Shown: positions 8,120 through 16,351 of the stretch, one piece after another
Layout: each line of letters begins with the position of its first letter
Position numbering within the stretch: the stretch's first letter is position 1
Origin: an uncultured Bacteroidota bacterium
GTDB lineage: Bacteria > Bacteroidota > Bacteroidia > Chitinophagales > Chitinophagaceae
Assembly: GCA_903906365.1 (NCBI GenBank)
Contig: CAIVKC010000014.1
Coordinates: 1 to 52,351 of the forward strand
Direction of reading: 5' to 3'
Length of the DNA: 52,351 nt
The notes under the pieces: generated by a model
Told to the model about the DNA's origin: nothing
Seen by the model: only the letters and a program-made list of their open reading frames with translations
Database searches by the model: none
Translations under genes and position numbers: made by a program

Positions 8120-9775
8120 TTATTGCTTTTCAGGTTGGGGAGCGGGTGGGTTTTCAAAGAGTTCGAATTTGGTCTTAGGCCTTTTTTCATCCAGCCATTT
8201 GAAACTACGAAGCCTCATTTCATCAAAACTGACCTGCCTGAGCGGGTACATGGTGCCCTCGGCATCGCTTCTCAATACCACCTTATGGAGCGCCCGCTCC
8301 TTAAAAATCATGTCAATGACAGCCGCCGTTGAATGATTAACACCCACAAAGGCTTTGTCATTATCCTGCGCGTAATAATAGGTTTCGGCATTGCCCTTGG
8401 CGCGCAGGTAATCCATTTCCCCGTTGATAAAATAGCCATTGATGGTGGTACCCTTCACCTGGTTGAACATATTATTGCCCACTTTATTGGCCATGATGGC
8501 GTTCTCAAACACATACAGTCTCTTTGGTTTCTTGTTTTCCGTAAATAAGAAAATGGTATCCCCGGTAACCTGGATGCCGTTCAGCCATACGATGGGGTTG
8601 GTATAGAGCCGGAAAACCGAATCCTTTCCGGAATAAAATAGGCTGTCGGCCAATGCCTGCAGAGAATCTGAAAAAATGCGGACGTGATGAAAACCCTGCA
8701 GGAAACGGTTGCTGCTGTCGGCTGTGGTGCCAGGGCCGGTAGGGGAGGGCTTTTGGGCAAGGGAGTCTCCCCCAGAGGCAGAGTCGGTGGAGGGCAGATC
8801 CGATAACCGCCCGGAAAAAAGGGTGTCTGCCGTGATATAAATGGAATCCTTATCCTGGCGCAGAATCATAAGCGGTGATTCTGTTGCCATAAATGCATTT
8901 GTCTTGTTATTGACGACCATTTTGTTTGAAATGACCGAAACGCCCTGGGCCGTGTCTATAAAGATACCATTGCCTGTCACGGTGCTTTTTCCGCTGATTT
9001 CATCAATGGAAATATTATCACCGGTGATCCGCTGGCTACCCTGTCTGATGAGGGCTCTTTTGCCAAAGGCAGCCTTATGGTTGGCGAGGTCATAAAAGCC
9101 TTCCCTGGTATCAATGGTGGATCCATTGCTGTCTTTGATATGGGTCATGGTGATGAAGGTAGCCAGTTGGGATTGCGTATTATAGAGCAGGGAATCAGCC
9201 CGAAGGTCATAGCGCGGATCCTTCATGACCACATCCTTTCGGAAATACACATCCCTGGTTTCCGCATAATAAGTGCCCTCTTTACTGGTCAAAACCGTCG
9301 ACTGGTTAACCACTTTGCCGCCACTGTTGTAAACACCGATCTTTTGATTGAGGTCGTACTGGAGGTCTTCGGTGAAGAGCGTTCCCTTACCGTCTGTGAG
9401 TCTAACCTTCTTTTGAAAATAGATGTATTTTTTGTCCACCAGGTACTTCATATACTGGGAGTATATATTGGTGGTGTCTGAATCGATGATGTGCACATTG
9501 CCGAATGACTCCACGATATTATGCAGCTGGTCCAAAATTACACTGTCGCAATAAAACAGGGTGTTTTCTTCCTGCAATTTCACATTTCCAATCAGTGACT
9601 GCACTTTATGTGCAGAATCCTTGGTTTCCTCCCTCAACCTGTCAGCATGCCAGATCAGGACAGTTCTTAGCGTATCAGAATTTTTATCCTTGAAGGTCAC
9701 GGGTATCTGGGCCAGGATTCCCTGGCTGCAGATCAAACCAACAACGATAAGGATGACTCGATGAAGACGGCTCAT
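8120..9775 (-). CDS. OstA-like protein (LptA/LptD N-domain family), LPS transport
   Basis: The 551-aa protein has a signal peptide cleaved near ILAQ (residue 23). Its body carries repeated OstA/LptA-type strands (about residues 40-300), recognisable by recurring aromatic-Asp spacing such as FYCDS, YDLRADSLLYN and GDNISID. The C-terminal half repeats the fold (DSLFYS, EMDYLRAKG). OstA folds form the periplasmic bridge that carries LPS from inner to outer membrane. This protein is about three times the length of enterobacterial LptA, so it could span more of the periplasm. It begins 1 nt after the MCE gene and is probably co-transcribed with it. The nearby divergent LptD supports an envelope role. 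Confidence 0.86.
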   Translation of the reverse strand: MSRLHRVILIVVGLICSQGILAQIPVTFKDKNSDTLRTVLIWHADRLREETKDSAHKVQSLIGNVKLQEENTLFYCDSVILDQLHNIVESFGNVHIIDSDTTNIYSQYMKYLVDKKYIYFQKKVRLTDGKGTLFTEDLQYDLNQKIGVYNSGGKVVNQSTVLTSKEGTYYAETRDVYFRKDVVMKDPRYDLRADSLLYNTQSQLATFITMTHIKDSNGSTIDTREGFYDLANHKAAFGKRALIRQGSQRITGDNISIDEISGKSTVTGNGIFIDTAQGVSVISNKMVVNNKTNAFMATESPLMILRQDKDSIYITADTLFSGRLSDLPSTDSASGGDSLAQKPSPTGPGTTADSSNRFLQGFHHVRIFSDSLQALADSLFYSGKDSVFRLYTNPIVWLNGIQVTGDTIFLFTENKKPKRLYVFENAIMANKVGNNMFNQVKGTTINGYFINGEMDYLRAKGNAETYYYAQDNDKAFVGVNHSTAAVIDMIFKERALHKVVLRSDAEGTMYPLRQVSFDEMRLRSFKWLDEKRPKTKFELFENPPAPQPEKQ

Positions 9776-9776
9776 T

Positions 9777-10769
9777 TTAAGGAGTTCCTGATTTTAGAGA
9801 AGAGTCCGCCAGGGGGGCAGCCAAAGGCCCGCTTTTATCCTTTTTGCCAAACACACTGATGTTAACATAGCGCTTGGGATGGAGCCTGACATCATCCAGC
9901 AGGGTGTTCAGACTGCGGGTAGTACCCTCCAGGTTTTGATACAGTTTCTTGTCATTCATCAGCAATCCGAGCGAACCATTGCTGCTGTTGAGTTTGGTAA
10001 TAACCCCCTTCAGTTCGGACATGGTTGAGTTGATGGTGGCGACTGTTTCCTGGATTTTGGTATTGGAGAGGTTGGTGGTTACCTTATCGAGATTATCAAG
10101 GGTATGGGTGACATGGTCATTGTTTTTTGCCAGGTTACCCGTGAAAGAATTAACATTACCCAGTGACTTGGCCAGCGAACCTGATTCTTCATTTAGCATA
10201 AGCTGAAGGGATGCGGAGGATGCTGCCAGGTGATTGAGTATGGAACTGAAATTATTTTTTGCCCTGGGATCAAACATGGATCCAACCACTTCCACCAGGG
10301 AATCCAAAGACGCTAAAGTCCCGTTAAGCCGGGTTACAATCGGGTTTATGTTGGTTTCCACCTGTGCTACCAGGCCCGACTTTTCCACGGTAGGTAAATT
10401 ATCCCCGTCTGAGAGATACTCCTGGGAATCCCCTCTTGTTATGACAATGGTAGCCGATGAAATCAATCCGGTAGAGATATAAGCAAAGGAATTCTTAGGA
10501 ATATGTACGTCTTTTTTGAGATTGATGGTAACCCTGATTTCTTTGAGGTCAGGATCTGCGGCACTTATTTCCGCCACTGTTCCAATGGGGAGGCCCTTTA
10601 TGACAACGGCATCGGATGTTTCCAATCCGTCTACATTTTTAAATAGGGCGTATATTTTTCTATTGTGCTCAAATATCTTATTTCCTTTCAGAAAATTGAA
10701 TCCCAGGATAAGCAGTACGATGGACAGGGTTGTAAGCACACCAATCTTGGTTTCATTTGAAATTTTCAT
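9777..10769 (-). CDS. MCE/MlaD-family lipid-transport protein
   Basis: The 330-aa protein has one N-terminal membrane anchor (about residues 8-25) and then a single MCE domain (about 38-118) with the conserved VVIKGLPIGTV segment. A long helical, coiled-coil-prone tail (about 140-300) is rich in Leu, Asn and Ser. MCE proteins form hexameric tubes that carry phospholipids between the two membranes and normally work with an MlaE permease and MlaF ATPase. Neither is in this window, so they must be elsewhere if used. Only 1 nt separates it from the OstA-like gene downstream. It has its own predicted promoter behind the amidase gene. Confidence 0.9.
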   Translation of the reverse strand: MKISNETKIGVLTTLSIVLLILGFNFLKGNKIFEHNRKIYALFKNVDGLETSDAVVIKGLPIGTVAEISAADPDLKEIRVTINLKKDVHIPKNSFAYISTGLISSATIVITRGDSQEYLSDGDNLPTVEKSGLVAQVETNINPIVTRLNGTLASLDSLVEVVGSMFDPRAKNNFSSILNHLAASSASLQLMLNEESGSLAKSLGNVNSFTGNLAKNNDHVTHTLDNLDKVTTNLSNTKIQETVATINSTMSELKGVITKLNSSNGSLGLLMNDKKLYQNLEGTTRSLNTLLDDVRLHPKRYVNISVFGKKDKSGPLAAPLADSSLKSGTP

Positions 10770-10845
10770 TCAATAATTATTTAAAAAAGCATTGAATTTT
10801 GTGGTAATTCCCATTAAAATTCAGCATAAAAACCCAATTGCGCAA

Positions 10846-10879
10846 CAAAAGTAGTAAAATTGGGGTGCTCTTTACTCAA
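10846..10879 (-). promoter_or_regulatory. Promoter of the MCE-OstA pair
   Basis: On the minus strand TTG (10879-10877) is followed after 23 nt by TACTTTTG (10853-10846), an exact TAnnTTTG -7 element at the upper limit of normal spacing. It lies 77 nt upstream of the MCE start, after the amidase stop, so the pair can be expressed independently of the amidase. Confidence 0.55.
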
Positions 10880-10926
10880 TGAGGAGTTAAAACTGGATTT
10901 TGGCCCTGAAAGCCGCTGTCATAGCG

Positions 10927-11892
10927 CTACTTACTGGGACCGTTGATCGAAGTTGGGGTGGGTTTATTACCCTCCAGGGATTGCTTGTACCTTTTGAGGG
11001 CATCCATGATATTAGTGACAACCTCGTCCTGGCCCTTATCGCTGTTAAGGTATTCTTCCTCTTCCTTATTGGTCAGGTATCCCGTCTCAATCAATACGCT
11101 GGGCATACCGGTATTTTCCAAAACATGCAGTCCGATGGCCCTTTGTTTGACCCCCCAGGTTTTGCGCCCCGTTTTCTCAAATTCATCTTCTACATAGGAA
11201 GCCATCATAACGCTCTTTTTAAAGTATTTCTGTTCATAGAGCTGCGCTCTGATTCTGGCTTCCGGTGATTCGGTATCCCATACAATGGTACTGTCTTCTA
11301 TATCCTCGCCTTCACCCGTCTGGTCAATGGCATTTCCTTTGGTACCGCTGCGGTCGGCTTTCCAGATATAGGTAGTTGCTCCAATCATGGTGTTCTTTAC
11401 CCAGTAGGATTCATAGATGGGCGCGTTTACCATCTTTTTACGTTTATGTTTGCCCTTGCCTACATATTCCAGCTTTTTTTTGTGCCCGATGACCCTCTTT
11501 TCGTAATAACCCCCGGCGGGTTTGGGCGTGGCATCGCAGTGGATGCATAAGAACAGGTCCCCTTTTGCCTCATTGGCGATCTGGGCCCTGTTATAAAGTC
11601 CCTGGTTTTTAGTGGCCGCATTTCCGGGGAGAATATCGGTGGTTCTGGTATATACTATTTTAATTTCCGGGAATTCCTTTTTGATCGCTTCCCCCAGCTT
11701 AAGGGTAATCTCCAGGGTCACATCCTTTTCCTTGGAAATAAGACCATGTGTTCCCGGGTCAATGCCCCCGTGCCCTGCATCCAGAATGATGGTTCTTATG
11801 GTGGGTTTTTGAACCACGATGGGTGAATAGAAGGAAGTAGTGCCCAAAACAATTCCGCACAGGGCTAGTAATGCAGCTATTTTTTTCATCAT
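10927..11892 (-). CDS. N-acetylmuramoyl-L-alanine amidase (Amidase_3)
   Basis: This 321-aa zinc amidase cuts the lactyl-Ala bond of peptidoglycan in the periplasm. A hydrophobic leader covers residues 3-20. Zinc ligands are seen as His41 (LDAGHGG), Glu55 (SKEKDV) and His118 (CIHCDA, where most relatives have SIHAD/NA). Glu269 (LIETGYL) is the expected catalytic base. Between His118 and the next conserved block is an insertion of about 90 residues containing a strongly basic stretch followed by an acidic one. Such inserts in this family can form an autoinhibitory helix, which is a possibility here but not shown. It is divergent from lptD and upstream of the MCE-OstA pair. Confidence 0.93.
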   Translation of the reverse strand: MMKKIAALLALCGIVLGTTSFYSPIVVQKPTIRTIILDAGHGGIDPGTHGLISKEKDVTLEITLKLGEAIKKEFPEIKIVYTRTTDILPGNAATKNQGLYNRAQIANEAKGDLFLCIHCDATPKPAGGYYEKRVIGHKKKLEYVGKGKHKRKKMVNAPIYESYWVKNTMIGATTYIWKADRSGTKGNAIDQTGEGEDIEDSTIVWDTESPEARIRAQLYEQKYFKKSVMMASYVEDEFEKTGRKTWGVKQRAIGLHVLENTGMPSVLIETGYLTNKEEEEYLNSDKGQDEVVTNIMDALKRYKQSLEGNKPTPTSINGPSK

Positions 11893-11951
11893 GCTGTCTT
11901 CATTTTTAAAAGGTTAGTTCAATCTTCACAAAATCTTAAGGCTCAATTGAC

Positions 11952-11959
11952 TATTTTTG
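11952..11959 (+). promoter_or_regulatory. Candidate -7 element of lptD (TATTTTTG)
   Basis: This is an exact TAnnTTTG match on the plus strand, about 110 nt upstream of the likely lptD ATG, in the divergent amidase-lptD spacer. No TTG lies at 17-23 nt upstream. Confidence 0.4.
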
Positions 11960-12071
11960 TGCCCTTACAGGTAAGATTAACAAACCAGCCTGCTTTTTTC
12001 GTTGCCAATCGGTTTTCAATCTTTAATATTGTTCCTTCATGGATAATGCCTGTTCGCAGTTTTATAAATAT

Positions 12072-14810
12072 ATGAAAACCGGACGCAAAATTAGCTCAAA
12101 ATATATTCTGGCGTTGATTTTTACTGCGATAATGTTGTCAGTAACCCTCAATAGTCCGGCAAATTATTCTCCTGCCGCTTATTTTTGCAATTCCTTAACG
12201 TTACCGGCAGTTGCAAACACCCCGCTTAAAATTCTGAAGGATACCGTAATCAGGGATTCCGTCCAGCCCAAAGACACGACTTTCAGAGATACCCTGATAC
12301 AAAAGACGGATACCTTCGACATTAAAGTTTCCAAAGATTCGCTGGATGCCCCGATCAATTACAGCGCCTCCGATTCCATTGTGCTGGATGTAGTCACCAA
12401 CAAAGGAACCCTCTATAATAAGGCTACCGTCAAACAAAAAACAATTAACCTGGAGGCCTATAAAATTGAACTGGACCAGGAAAAACAGATTGTGGTGGCC
12501 ACCTATAATCTGGATACGGCCGGTAAAATGGTCGGCCGTCCGAAAATGATTGATGCAGACAATACCATGGAATCTGATTCCCTGATATACAGCATGAAAA
12601 ATGGCAAGGGGCTGTCCAAAAGCTCTTATACCAATTCCGGGGAAATGTTTTTCTACGGCGAGAAAATGAAAAAGGCCGCTCCGGAGGTATATTATGCTGC
12701 CGGCGGGCGATTTACGACCTGTAACCTGGATACCCCTCATTTTGCTTTTCGGGCAAATAAGATGAAGCTCATCAACAAGAAATTTGCCATTACAGGCCCT
12801 GTTCATGCTGAATTTGAAGGGGTGCCCATTCCCATTTATCTGCCCTTTGGCTTTTTTCCCCTTTCCCAGGGAAGGCATTCCGGTCTGCTGGCCCCCCAGT
12901 TTACGGTCAGTGACCAGTATGGCCTGGGGCTGGAAGGGCTGGGTTATTACAAGGTACTCAATGACAATTTTGATGTGCTGTTCCGAACCAACCTGTATTC
13001 CTATGGTGGATGGAATCTTTTTGTGACGCCGACCTACCTCGTCAAATACCGATACCGTGGCCAGGTGAACTTCACCCTTCAAAATACCAAGATTCTCAGT
13101 ACAAGCGGGAAAACAGAATTTGACCAGACAAGGACCTTCAATTTTTCCTGGAGTCATTCCATGGATCAGAAAGCCCGGCCTGGCACCACCTTTTCTGCCA
13201 ATGTAAATGTAGCTTCCACCAAATTCAACCAGCTGGTCGTCAACAACCCGACTGCCAACTACACCAATAATCTCAGTTCCTCCATTGCCTATTCCAAGTC
13301 ATTTAACAAGGGGTTGCTTAATTTGACAGTCAGCGGCAACCACAACCAGGATAATATTACCCGGGTTATTCATGTAAACCTGCCAAATATCGCTTTTACG
13401 GCCTCCACCATTTATCCCTTTCAGAAGGCTGAATTTGTCGGGGCGCCCAAATGGTACGAAAAGCTGGGGGTCGGGCTGACCTCCAATGTAGTTGGGTTAT
13501 CCAGTTTTTATGATTCCCTGTTTAGTTTTAAAAAACTCATCGACACCTTCCAATGGGGCGGACACCACAGTATTCCCATCAGCCTTGCGCTGCCTCCCCT
13601 GGGTATATTCCAGATTTCTCCCGGCATCAGTTTACAGGAAAACTGGTATTCCCAGAAAGTATTTCACAGCTGGGATAATGTAAGGGACACAATGCTGACC
13701 CATATCCAGAAGGGATTTTTTACCGCCAACAGCCTCTCGATGAGCCTGAGCCTCAGTACCGCCATTTATGGAACTTTCACCAAATTCGGCAAAAACAGTT
13801 CCATTTTGGGTATCCGCCACGTCATAAGGCCAACCTTTAGTTTCAGCTACAGTCCTGATCTCAATGGCAAATACTACCAGACAGTCCAGGTGGACAAGGT
13901 AACACCACAACTCAATAAGATCGTCCACACCCAGCGTATTTCCAATTTTACCGGAAGCACGGCCGGCTCATTCAGCGAAGGACGTTTTGGCGGTATTTCC
14001 TTTGGACTTGACAATAACCTGGAAATGAAAAGGAGATCCAAAAAGGATACCAGTGAATCGGGCATAACCAAGCTGAAGCTGATCGATGGTTTTGGGTTCA
14101 ATGGGAGTTACAATTACCTGGCGGATTCCTTTAAATTATCACCCATCAGTTTTTATCTCCGTAGTACGCTATTTGGGATTATCAATATCACAGGGGGGGC
14201 TACCCTGAACCCCTATGTCAAAGATTCTATGGGGTTTGACAAAAACATTTATGCCTGGGCTTCCGGAAGGAAATTTTCACTGGGTAAGATCACCACCGGA
14301 AACTTTGCATTGTCCACCAGTTTTAAAAGTAAGCCCAAGGATCAAAAGGCGGAGGATGCAAAAAAGGCAGAGCAGCAAAACCAAAACCAGATTCCCCTCA
14401 CCCTGGAAGAGGAGCAGGCCCAACTGAACTATATCAGGAATCATGCGGCCGAATTTGCGGATTTTAATATCGCATGGTCTGTAAACCTGTCGTTTTCCTT
14501 AAGCTTTTCCAATGCCATCAAGCCCGATTACAGCGGCTATGCCACCAATATTTCTTCAGGACTAAACTGGAGCGGGGACTTTAACCTGACCGAGAAATGG
14601 AAAGTGGGGCTTAATTCCTTCTATGACGTCAAATATGCCAAAATAAACAGCCTGACCGCTTTTATATCAAGGGACCTTCATTGCTGGCAGATGTCCATCA
14701 ATATCACACCCATCGGTCTTTACCGCTCCTTCAGTATCAACATCAGTCCCAAGGCTGGGATACTGCGCGATTTGCGCATCAACCGAAGCCGGTATTTTTA
14801 TACCCAATAG
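12072..14810 (+). CDS. lptD: LPS-assembly outer-membrane protein LptD
   Basis: I prefer the ATG at 12072 (912 aa), which places the membrane-spanning signal segment (YILALIFTAIM) directly after a short basic head; the frame also has an ATG at 12039. Residues about 80-230 form an OstA/LptA-like periplasmic domain (repeats around NYSASDSIVLD and NTMESDSLIYS). A long outer-membrane barrel follows, with the family's PIPIYLPFGFFPLS segment near 250-265. This is the Bacteroidota type, in which LPS is inserted into the outer leaflet, normally with LptE. An Ala/Lys/Gln-rich linker lies near residues 760-785. It is divergent from the amidase, and plsC is convergent 5 nt beyond the stop. Confidence 0.9.
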   Translation: MKTGRKISSKYILALIFTAIMLSVTLNSPANYSPAAYFCNSLTLPAVANTPLKILKDTVIRDSVQPKDTTFRDTLIQKTDTFDIKVSKDSLDAPINYSASDSIVLDVVTNKGTLYNKATVKQKTINLEAYKIELDQEKQIVVATYNLDTAGKMVGRPKMIDADNTMESDSLIYSMKNGKGLSKSSYTNSGEMFFYGEKMKKAAPEVYYAAGGRFTTCNLDTPHFAFRANKMKLINKKFAITGPVHAEFEGVPIPIYLPFGFFPLSQGRHSGLLAPQFTVSDQYGLGLEGLGYYKVLNDNFDVLFRTNLYSYGGWNLFVTPTYLVKYRYRGQVNFTLQNTKILSTSGKTEFDQTRTFNFSWSHSMDQKARPGTTFSANVNVASTKFNQLVVNNPTANYTNNLSSSIAYSKSFNKGLLNLTVSGNHNQDNITRVIHVNLPNIAFTASTIYPFQKAEFVGAPKWYEKLGVGLTSNVVGLSSFYDSLFSFKKLIDTFQWGGHHSIPISLALPPLGIFQISPGISLQENWYSQKVFHSWDNVRDTMLTHIQKGFFTANSLSMSLSLSTAIYGTFTKFGKNSSILGIRHVIRPTFSFSYSPDLNGKYYQTVQVDKVTPQLNKIVHTQRISNFTGSTAGSFSEGRFGGISFGLDNNLEMKRRSKKDTSESGITKLKLIDGFGFNGSYNYLADSFKLSPISFYLRSTLFGIINITGGATLNPYVKDSMGFDKNIYAWASGRKFSLGKITTGNFALSTSFKSKPKDQKAEDAKKAEQQNQNQIPLTLEEEQAQLNYIRNHAAEFADFNIAWSVNLSFSLSFSNAIKPDYSGYATNISSGLNWSGDFNLTEKWKVGLNSFYDVKYAKINSLTAFISRDLHCWQMSINITPIGLYRSFSINISPKAGILRDLRINRSRYFYTQ

Positions 14811-14815
14811 TTTTC

Positions 14816-15559
14816 CTACTTATTTTGCTGGTAATAATCGGACATTATATCAAAGACTCTTTTTTTGAGGCTTTCCACCGTATCGGTTGGCTGCACAGCC
14901 ACCGGTGGCAGAAAATCCATGCGCAGCCTATGGGGAATGAGCATAAAAGGCTGGTCTGCAGGCAGGGTTTCCCTGGTATTAAAAATAAGGGCAGGTATCA
15001 TGGACCTGCCGGTTGCGAGTGCCAGTTTGAAGGCCCCGTCATGGAATGACTTGAGCGGCTGGTCCGTTTTATTCCTGGTGCCTTCCGGATATATGCACAT
15101 ATGCAGCCCCATGTTGAGCACATCCTTCATTTTTCCAAAGCTTTCCCGGCGGCTGGATTCGCTTTTCCGGTCTACCAGCACACTGCCCGTTTTATAAAGC
15201 ATTCCAAATACAGGGACCCTGGAAATTTCAATTTTTGCGATGGTTTTATTTCCTCCGGGAATACCCGGGGAACATACCGGTACATCCATAAAGGAGTTAT
15301 GATTACAAACCACGATATAGGTTTCACCTTTTTTGAAGTATTCCCTGCCGTTTACGGTAAGCGGGCACCCGATCAGGTTCAGGAAGATATTCATCCAGAC
15401 CCTCGAAAAACGGATAAATATATTTGTCTTTTCAGGATCAGGCCGAAAATATCCAAAGAGCAGGAATGGTACCAGAAAAACGATCATGCTTACCGCAAAA
15501 ATGACGAGTCCCCAGGCTGCCCAGATTCTTCCGAATACTTGTTTAAATAACTTCATCAA
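14816..15559 (-). CDS. plsC: 1-acyl-sn-glycerol-3-phosphate acyltransferase (PlsC family)
   Basis: The 247-aa protein has an N-terminal membrane segment (about 12-36) and the acyltransferase motifs in order: HNSFMD (His87-Asp92, the catalytic H-x4-D), the phosphate-binding region around VLVDRKS and YPEGTRN. It transfers a second acyl chain to lysophosphatidate at the inner membrane, giving phosphatidate. A related ornithine-lipid or lyso-lipid acyltransferase cannot be excluded from motifs alone. It is convergent with lptD and separated by 43 nt from ung upstream on the same strand. Confidence 0.88.
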   Translation of the reverse strand: MMKLFKQVFGRIWAAWGLVIFAVSMIVFLVPFLLFGYFRPDPEKTNIFIRFSRVWMNIFLNLIGCPLTVNGREYFKKGETYIVVCNHNSFMDVPVCSPGIPGGNKTIAKIEISRVPVFGMLYKTGSVLVDRKSESSRRESFGKMKDVLNMGLHMCIYPEGTRNKTDQPLKSFHDGAFKLALATGRSMIPALIFNTRETLPADQPFMLIPHRLRMDFLPPVAVQPTDTVESLKKRVFDIMSDYYQQNK

Positions 15560-15602
15560 CTGGTTTTTTTGACATTCAGAGTATATTTTCCCGGCTTGGG
15601 TT

Positions 15603-16274
15603 TTAGATTTTCCAGTCTATCGGGTCAATTCCCTGACTGACCAGGTATTCATTGGTTTTTGAAAAATGACGACACCCGAAAAAACCTTTATCCGCTGAAA
15701 AAGGGGAGGGGTGTGCCGCTTTTAAAACATAGTGCCTGGTTTCATCAATGAGCAATTGCTTTTCCTGGGCAAACTTACCCCATAGTAAAAAGACCACATG
15801 TTGTTTTTTTTCCGAGATACGGGTAATGACGGTATCGGTAAATTCTGCCCATCCGATCTTGGCATGACTCATTGGTTCATTGGCCCGGACGGTGAGGGAA
15901 GCATTCAATAATAATACACCCTGTTGGGCCCAGTGAGTCAGGTTTCCCGTTTTTGGAAATGGAAGACCGATATCTGTCTGCAGTTCCTTGAAAATATTTT
16001 GCAGGGAAGGCGGCAGTGAAACACCGGCAGGAACTGAAAAACTTAGTCCCTGTGCCTGGCCTTGTCCGTGATAGGGGTCCTGTCCGAGAATGACCACTTT
16101 GACTTTATCGAAGGGTGTGGTGTTGAATGCGTTGAAAATAAGAGAGCCTGGGGGGAAAATAGTCTTTCCCGCCATTTTTTCCGTTTTCAGAAAGGTTACT
16201 ATTTGTAAAAAATAAGGCTTTGAGAATTCTGCTTTCAAAATTTCCTTCCATCCGGCTTCCATTTTAACATCCAT
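15603..16274 (-). CDS. ung: Uracil-DNA glycosylase (family 1)
   Basis: At 223 aa it matches family-1 UDG in length. The water-activating motif GQDPYHG places the catalytic Asp at residue 66, and the minor-groove loop HPSPFSA carries the second catalytic His. The enzyme removes uracil arising from cytosine deamination or dUMP incorporation, starting base-excision repair. An in-frame ATG four codons in is an equally good start. It lies 77 nt downstream of the EF-G2 gene on the same strand. Confidence 0.96.
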   Translation of the reverse strand: MDVKMEAGWKEILKAEFSKPYFLQIVTFLKTEKMAGKTIFPPGSLIFNAFNTTPFDKVKVVILGQDPYHGQGQAQGLSFSVPAGVSLPPSLQNIFKELQTDIGLPFPKTGNLTHWAQQGVLLLNASLTVRANEPMSHAKIGWAEFTDTVITRISEKKQHVVFLLWGKFAQEKQLLIDETRHYVLKAAHPSPFSADKGFFGCRHFSKTNEYLVSQGIDPIDWKI

Positions 16275-16351
16275 GCGCTGAATATGTTGGGTTGGCTCAA
16301 AGTTCAGGATAATATTCCGAAATTCAGGGCCTGGAGGGGGAACAACCTTTA

